NCBI GenBank assembly: GCA_964499865.1
Contig: CAZCPY010000121.1
Span: 1 to 9,310, forward strand
DNA: 9,310 bases
Source of the DNA: JANOGU01 sp964499865
GTDB taxonomy: Bacteria > Pseudomonadota > Alphaproteobacteria > Rhodobacterales > Rhodobacteraceae
Direction of reading: 5' to 3'
Notes under the pieces: generated by a model
What the model was told of the DNA's origin: nothing
Databases searched by the model: none
Seen by the model: the letters and a program-made list of their open reading frames with translations, nothing else
Shown here: piece after piece, positions 5,990-9,310 of the stretch
How the letters are laid out: each line of letters opens with the position of its first letter
How positions within the stretch are numbered: position 1 is the first letter of the stretch
Translations under genes and position numbers: made by a program

Positions 5990-7219
5990 TCACGCAGAGG
6001 CCTCGGCGCGATTCAGCGCACAATGCGACCACAGGTTGTCCATCGCCCGGACCAGCGCCTCCACGTCCCCGGCGGCGTGCACCGGAGAGGGGGTGAAGCG
6101 CAGCCGTTCGGTGCCCCGCGGGACGGTCGGGAAGTTGATCGGCTGGACGTAAAGCCCGTGGTCTTCCAGCAGCCGGTCCGAGATCAGCTTGCAATGGATG
6201 GGGTCGCCGACGTGCACAGGCACAATATGCGACCCGTGGTCCATGATCGGCAGGCCGAGCGCGCGCAGCCGCATCTTGACCGTGCGGGCCCGTGCCTGGT
6301 GGTCCGCCCGCAGCGCCGCGGCCCCTTTCAGATGCCGGATCGAGGCCGCCGCGGCGGCCGCCACGGCGGGGGGAAGCGAGGTCGTGAAGATGAACCCCGG
6401 GGCGTAGCTGCGCACCGCGTCCACCATCCTTGCAGATGCCGCGACATAGCCGCCGAACACCCCCACGGCCTTGGCGAGCGTGCCGTTGATGATGTCGACC
6501 CGTGCCATCACGCCGTCGCGTTCCGCGACCCCTGCCCCGCGCGCGCCGTAAAGGCCCACGCCATGCACCTCGTCGAGGTAGGTCAGCGCGCCGAACTCCT
6601 GCGCCAGGTCGCAGATCGCCTTCAGCGGCCCGAAATCGCCGTCCATCGAATAGACCGATTCGAAGGCGATAAGCCTCGGCGCCCCGGCCGGATCGGCCTC
6701 GAGCAGCGCGCGCAGGTGGGCCACGTCGTTGTGCCGGAAGACGCGCGTCTCGCCCCCGCCGCGGCGGATGCCCTCGATCATCGAGGCGTGGTTCAGGGCG
6801 TCCGAGTAGATGATCAGCCCGGGGATCAGCCTGCGCAGCGTCGCCAGCGTGGCGTCGTTGGCGTTGTAGGCGCTGGTGAAGACCAGCGCGGCTTCCGTCC
6901 CGTGCCAGTCGGCGATCTCGGCTTCCAGCGACCGGTGCGACAGAGTGGTGCCCGAGATGTTGCGCGTGCCGCCCGACCCCGCGCCGGTCCGCACCACGGC
7001 GTCCTGCATCGCGGCCAGCACGTCCGGGTGCTGGCCCATGCCCAGGTAGTCGTTGCCGCACCAGACGGTGATCTCGCGCGTGGTGCCGTCCGCCCGCCGC
7101 CACAGCGCGCGGGGAAAGCGGCCCGCGATGCGCTCGATGTCGATGAAGGTGCGGTAGCGCCCCTCGGCATGCAGCCGCGACAGGGCGGCATCGAGATGGG
7201 CGGCGGGGTCGAAGGTCAT
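5990..7219 (-). CDS. hemA: 5-aminolevulinate synthase (ALAS)
   Basis: The protein has 409 residues, the normal length for the alphaproteobacterial enzyme. It condenses glycine with succinyl-CoA, using PLP, to give 5-aminolevulinate, the first committed step of haem, corrinoid and bacteriochlorophyll synthesis by the C4 (Shemin) route. Visible family features are RYRTFIDIER near the N-terminus, WCGNDYLGMGQHP (53-65), GAGSGGTRNISGTT (79-92), the PLP-stacking histidine H144 in LNHASM, FESVYSMDGD (186-195), the PLP-nitrogen aspartate D216 and H219 in DEVH, the Schiff-base lysine K250, and PINFPTVPRGTERLR near the end. Numbering runs two ahead of Rhodobacter capsulatus HemA. Three positions look unusual: RRGG (G154, usually RRSG), DEVHG (G220, usually DEVHA) and AKAV (V252, usually F or Y). 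ATG at 7219 has AAGGA 8 bases upstream. An FNR-type box lies 60 bases before it. It could be one of two ALAS isozymes (hemA/hemT); the overall sequence is closer to HemA. Confidence 0.95.
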   Translation of the reverse strand: MTFDPAAHLDAALSRLHAEGRYRTFIDIERIAGRFPRALWRRADGTTREITVWCGNDYLGMGQHPDVLAAMQDAVVRTGAGSGGTRNISGTTLSHRSLEAEIADWHGTEAALVFTSAYNANDATLATLRRLIPGLIIYSDALNHASMIEGIRRGGGETRVFRHNDVAHLRALLEADPAGAPRLIAFESVYSMDGDFGPLKAICDLAQEFGALTYLDEVHGVGLYGARGAGVAERDGVMARVDIINGTLAKAVGVFGGYVAASARMVDAVRSYAPGFIFTTSLPPAVAAAAAASIRHLKGAAALRADHQARARTVKMRLRALGLPIMDHGSHIVPVHVGDPIHCKLISDRLLEDHGLYVQPINFPTVPRGTERLRFTPSPVHAAGDVEALVRAMDNLWSHCALNRAEASA

Positions 7220-7253
7220 TGCGGTCGTCCTTGCGTCGTCTGCGTCGGGCCCT

Positions 7254-7270
7254 GCTGCCCGAAGGGCGGC
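7254..7270 (-). other. Hairpin in the hemA leader/promoter region
   Basis: Arms 7254-7260 and 7264-7270 form a 7-bp stem with one G-T pair and a GAA/TTC loop. It lies between the FNR-type box and the hemA SD. No T-run follows on the minus strand, so it is a poor terminator for the upstream gene. It could be a leader structure if hemA is transcribed from further upstream. Confidence 0.3.
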
Positions 7271-7279
7271 GGGTCCGCC

Positions 7280-7293
7280 TTGATATCGGTCAA
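7280..7293. promoter_or_regulatory. FNR/FnrL-type box upstream of hemA
   Basis: TTGATATCGGTCAA (on the minus strand TTGAC-CGAT-ATCAA) has both half-sites of the FNR/FixK consensus TTGAT-N4-ATCAA with one base changed. It is centred 67.5 bases before the hemA start codon, in the 99-base gap after the small exported-protein gene. In Rhodobacter sphaeroides the anaerobic regulator FnrL activates hemA, so box and position agree with known biology. If it acts at -41.5, transcription would start near 7245, but no good -10 hexamer is visible there. Confidence 0.7.
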
Positions 7294-7318
7294 ATCCGCG
7301 CCCCGGATCTGGCCTGCG

Positions 7319-7711
7319 TCACTTGGTGGCAACCTCCAGCACCACCACGCACGCGGGCCCGCGCTTCCTGGCCGCGTTGCAGGCCGCCAGCGCCTGCGCC
7401 CGCGCCGTCCCGATGTCGGGCAGCCCGGCCACCGCCTGCGCAGAAGCCACCGGCGCGCCCTTGCGGATCAGCCCTTCCTTCGGCGCCACTGCCATCGCGG
7501 CACTGCCCTTGCCTTCCGGGATGAACAGCGCGCGGGCCTCGTCGTTCGACAGCACCAGCTGCAGCAGCGCCGCTTCCTCGTCGGTCAGGAAGTCCTGCAG
7601 GAAGACCGTGACCGTGCCGCCGTCGATGTCGGCCGCCACGACCTGCGGGTCTTCCCCCGCCACCGCCGTGCCTGCCGCCAGCATCGCCAGACCCGCCAGA
7701 GCCCTGCGCAT
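7319..7711 (-). CDS. Small exported protein of unknown function, upstream of hemA
   Basis: The protein has 130 residues and I do not recognise the family. It has a clear Sec signal peptide: MRR, a hydrophobic stretch LAGLAMLAAGTAVA, and a likely cleavage site AVA-GE after residue 18. The mature part would be a periplasmic protein of about 112 residues with a beta-like start (VVAADIDGGTVTVFLQD), an acidic helix (DEEAALLQLVLSNDEARAL) and two cysteines, C111 and C121, which could form a disulfide. No lipobox and no membrane segment beyond the signal are seen. The start is firm: GGGAGG lies 5 bases before the ATG. It reads toward hemA with 99 bases between, so the two could share a transcript, with the FNR-type box adding a second hemA promoter. 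Nothing in it resembles a PLP enzyme, so it should not take a name from hemA. That it is a real gene is well supported by the SD and signal peptide. Confidence 0.8.
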   Translation of the reverse strand: MRRALAGLAMLAAGTAVAGEDPQVVAADIDGGTVTVFLQDFLTDEEAALLQLVLSNDEARALFIPEGKGSAAMAVAPKEGLIRKGAPVASAQAVAGLPDIGTARAQALAACNAARKRGPACVVVLEVATK

Positions 7712-7762
7712 CTCCGCCTCCCGTGCCGTCCTGCGCCTCGATCTAGCGCAAGCGGCGGGCGG

Positions 7763-7790
7763 TGGACAGGGGCGGCCGTGCTGCTAGAAC
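7763..7790 (+). promoter_or_regulatory. Candidate sigma-70 promoter of the M20 peptidase gene
   Basis: TGGACA (7763-7768), 16 bases, and TAGAAC (7785-7790) match the sigma-70 hexamers at 5 and 4 of 6 positions. Transcription would start near 7797, giving a leader of roughly 25-37 bases. It is the best promoter-like pair seen in the window. Confidence 0.45.
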
Positions 7791-7810
7791 CGCCCGGGCC
7801 ATCACGGCAC

Positions 7811-7816
7811 GGAGAG
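7811..7816 (+). promoter_or_regulatory. Ribosome binding site that bears on the M20 start
   Basis: GGAGAG lies with GGAG 7 bases before an in-frame TTG at 7822 but 19 bases before the ATG at 7834. Spacing therefore favours TTG, while family N-termini recalled from memory favour ATG. The difference is four residues. Confidence 0.5.
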
Positions 7817-7833
7817 CCGCCTTGTCCGCAACC

Positions 7834-9210
7834 ATGTCCCTGACCCCCGTCCTTGAGCGCATCGACGCCGATCTTCCCGCCGCCCTCGACCGGCTGATGG
7901 CGCTCTTGCGCATCCCCTCGATCTCGACCGACCCCGCCTTCGCCCCCGACGTGGCCCGCGCGGCGGACTGGCTGGTGGCGGACCTGCAGTCGCTGGGCTT
8001 CGCGGCGAAGGCGCACGCCACGCCCGGCCATCCGATGGTCGTGGGCCAGGGCGGCGACGGGGGCCCGCACCTGCTGTTCTACGGGCACTACGACGTGCAG
8101 CCGGTGGACCCCGTGCACCTGTGGCACCGCGACCCCTTCGACCCCGCCGTCGAGCAAACCCCCCGCGGCCCGGTGATCCGCGCCCGCGGCGCGTCCGACG
8201 ACAAGGGCCAGCTGATGACGTTCCTCGAGGCGCTGCGCGCCTTCCGCACTGAGACCGGCCGGCTGCCCTGCCGCCTGACGATCCTTCTGGAAGGCGAGGA
8301 GGAATCGAGCTCGCCCTCCCTCGTCCCCTTCCTTCGGGCGCATGCGGCGGAGCTCAGGGCCGACCTCGCGCTGATCTGCGACACGGGGCTGCATGCCGGC
8401 CGCGTGCCGGCGATCTCGACCATGCTGCGGGGGCTGGCGAAGTCGGAATTCACCCTGCACGCGGCCTCGCGCGACCTGCACTCGGGCAGCTACGGCGGGC
8501 TTGCGCGTAACCCGATCCACGTGCTGGCGCGCATCCTCGCAGGCCTGCACGACGACCGCGGGCGGGTCACCGTGCCGGGCTTCTACGACGACGTGGACGA
8601 CCTGCCCGAAACCCTGCGCCAGCAATGGCAGGGCCTGGCCTTCGACCATGCCGCCTACCTCGGCGAGGTCGGCCTGTCGGTGCCCGCGGGCGAGGTGGAC
8701 CGCACGCCGCTGGAGCGGCTCTGGGCGCGGCCGACGGCCGAGGTCAACGGGGTCTGGGGCGGCTACACCGGCGCGGGCTTCAAGACCGTGCTGCCGGCCG
8801 AGGCGCATGCCAAGGTCAGCTTCCGCCTGGTGTCGCGGCAGGACCCGGCGCGCGTGCTGACCGCCTTCCGCGCCTGGGCCGAGGCGCAATTGCCCGCCGA
8901 CTGCCGCATCAGCTGGCATGACGAAACCGCGGGCAGCCCGGCCGCGGTCATGTCGATCGCGCATCCCGCCTTCGAGGCGGCGCGCGCGGCGCTGGGGGAC
9001 GAATGGGGGATCCCCGCGGCCTATGTGGGCGAGGGCGGGTCGATCCCCATCGCGGGATATTTCCGCTCCGTCCTGGGGATGGACGCGATGCTGATCGGCT
9101 TTGCCAGGGACGACGACCAGATCCATTCGCCGAACGAGAAATACGACGTGCTGTCCTTCCACAAGGGCATCCGAAGCTGGGCGCGCGTGCTGCACCGGCT
9201 GGCGGATTGA
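7834..9210 (+). CDS. M20-family zinc metallopeptidase (ArgE/DapE/CNDP-type dipeptidase)
   Basis: The protein has 458 residues from this ATG. M20 enzymes are two-metal cytoplasmic peptidases or deacylases; this one belongs by pattern to the CNDP/ArgE-DapE dipeptidase branch. Metal and catalytic residues are all visible: YGHYDVQP (H85, D87), RGASDDKG (bridging Asp D122), LEGEEESSS (catalytic base E156 and ligand E157), ICDTG (D183), and QIHSPNE near the end (H431). The dimerisation/lid domain carries SRDLHSGSYGG (H216), typical of dipeptidases in which a partner-subunit histidine helps bind substrate. There is no signal peptide. The substrate cannot be told from sequence; a broad dipeptidase role in peptide recycling is likely. 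An in-frame TTG at 7822 has the better-spaced SD and may be the true start. It reads divergently from the exported-protein gene and converges on the tRNA. An eight-G run (9212-9219) follows the stop almost directly. Confidence 0.92.
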   Translation: MSLTPVLERIDADLPAALDRLMALLRIPSISTDPAFAPDVARAADWLVADLQSLGFAAKAHATPGHPMVVGQGGDGGPHLLFYGHYDVQPVDPVHLWHRDPFDPAVEQTPRGPVIRARGASDDKGQLMTFLEALRAFRTETGRLPCRLTILLEGEEESSSPSLVPFLRAHAAELRADLALICDTGLHAGRVPAISTMLRGLAKSEFTLHAASRDLHSGSYGGLARNPIHVLARILAGLHDDRGRVTVPGFYDDVDDLPETLRQQWQGLAFDHAAYLGEVGLSVPAGEVDRTPLERLWARPTAEVNGVWGGYTGAGFKTVLPAEAHAKVSFRLVSRQDPARVLTAFRAWAEAQLPADCRISWHDETAGSPAAVMSIAHPAFEAARAALGDEWGIPAAYVGEGGSIPIAGYFRSVLGMDAMLIGFARDDDQIHSPNEKYDVLSFHKGIRSWARVLHRLAD

Positions 9211-9246
9211 AGGGGGGGGCAAGACATCCGGGCGCGGGCGGGGGGA

Positions 9247-9310
9247 TGGCGAGGTTGACGGGGCTCGAACCCGCGACCTCCGGCGTGACAGGCCGGCACT
9301 CTAACCGACT
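9247..9310 (-). tRNA. tRNA-Asp (GTC), 3' part, cut by the window edge
   Basis: On the minus strand the window ends inside a tRNA. Visible parts are the D-loop AGTCGGTTAG, an anticodon stem CCGGC/GCCGG around loop CTGTCAC (anticodon GTC at 9289-9287), the T-arm GCGGG-TTCGAGC-CCCGT, the 3' acceptor strand CAACCTC, discriminator G as expected for Asp, and an encoded CCA (9249-9247). About 13 bases of the 5' end lie beyond 9310 and should complement the acceptor strand. The 3' end lies 36 bases from the M20 stop. No integrase gene or attachment-site duplication is seen on this side. Confidence 0.95.

Noticed and set aside
3456..7219. A photosynthesis gene cluster, suggested by ispG and hemA together
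   Set aside because: Both are general housekeeping genes in alphaproteobacteria. No bch, crt, puf or puh gene is present, so phototrophy cannot be claimed.
5972..7843. A 623-codon plus-strand open frame opposite hemA
   Set aside because: hemA is certain from its conserved catalytic residues; this frame has no recognisable motif.
7585..9222. A 545-codon open frame on the minus strand opposite the M20 peptidase, extending into the exported-protein gene
   Set aside because: It overlaps two well-supported genes and has the same shadow composition.
9211..9310. tRNA-Asp as an integration site for a mobile element
   Set aside because: The 3' end of the tRNA faces an ordinary housekeeping gene 36 bases away. 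There is no integrase and no repeated tRNA end in the window.
1..9310. CRISPR arrays, insertion sequences, prophage, toxin-antitoxin or defence genes
   Set aside because: No spaced direct repeats, transposase motifs or terminal inverted repeats were seen. All substantial frames are explained by housekeeping or small conserved-looking genes.

Overview
The window is a high-GC, gene-dense piece of an alphaproteobacterial chromosome, most likely from the Rhodobacteraceae (Rhodobacter/Paracoccus-like). The evidence is a close match of the 5-aminolevulinate synthase to the Rhodobacter HemA pattern, an alphaproteobacterial zapA with a coiled-coil partner gene, a RodZ-type gene next to ispG, and the intergenic 'CAAATATCC + G-run' element that I associate with this family from memory. 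I see no phage, plasmid, transposon, CRISPR or defence genes. This is a core housekeeping region, not a genomic island.

Layout from left to right. Positions 1-152 are intergenic, with three small hairpins, and lie downstream of zapA. Two minus-strand genes with an 8-bp overlap follow: zapA (153-527) and an unnamed coiled-coil gene (520-1041). A 168-bp divergent gap leads to tkt (transketolase, 1210-3219, plus). A hairpin-rich convergent gap (3220-3455) separates tkt from a minus-strand series read right to left: a small exported protein of unknown function (7319-7711), hemA (5990-7219), a RodZ-family protein (4664-5878) and ispG (3456-4580). Across a divergent gap with a plausible sigma-70 promoter lies an M20-family metallopeptidase (7834-9210, plus). 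A tRNA-Asp(GTC) on the minus strand runs off the right edge.

How the parts fit together. ZapA and its coiled-coil neighbour look like a Z-ring accessory pair. RodZ belongs to the morphogenesis machinery, and the rodZ-ispG order is also found in enterobacteria. Transketolase feeds sugar-phosphate metabolism. IspG (isoprenoid precursors) and HemA (tetrapyrrole precursor) are committed-pathway enzymes that would supply quinones, haems and, if the organism is phototrophic, carotenoids and bacteriochlorophyll; nothing here proves phototrophy. The clearest regulatory signal is an FNR/FnrL-type box in front of hemA, which fits oxygen control of tetrapyrrole synthesis.

I did not find a new multi-gene system. 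The best leads are the unnamed ZapA partner, the unnamed exported protein in front of hemA, unusual residues around the HemA active site, and the two-copy intergenic element.
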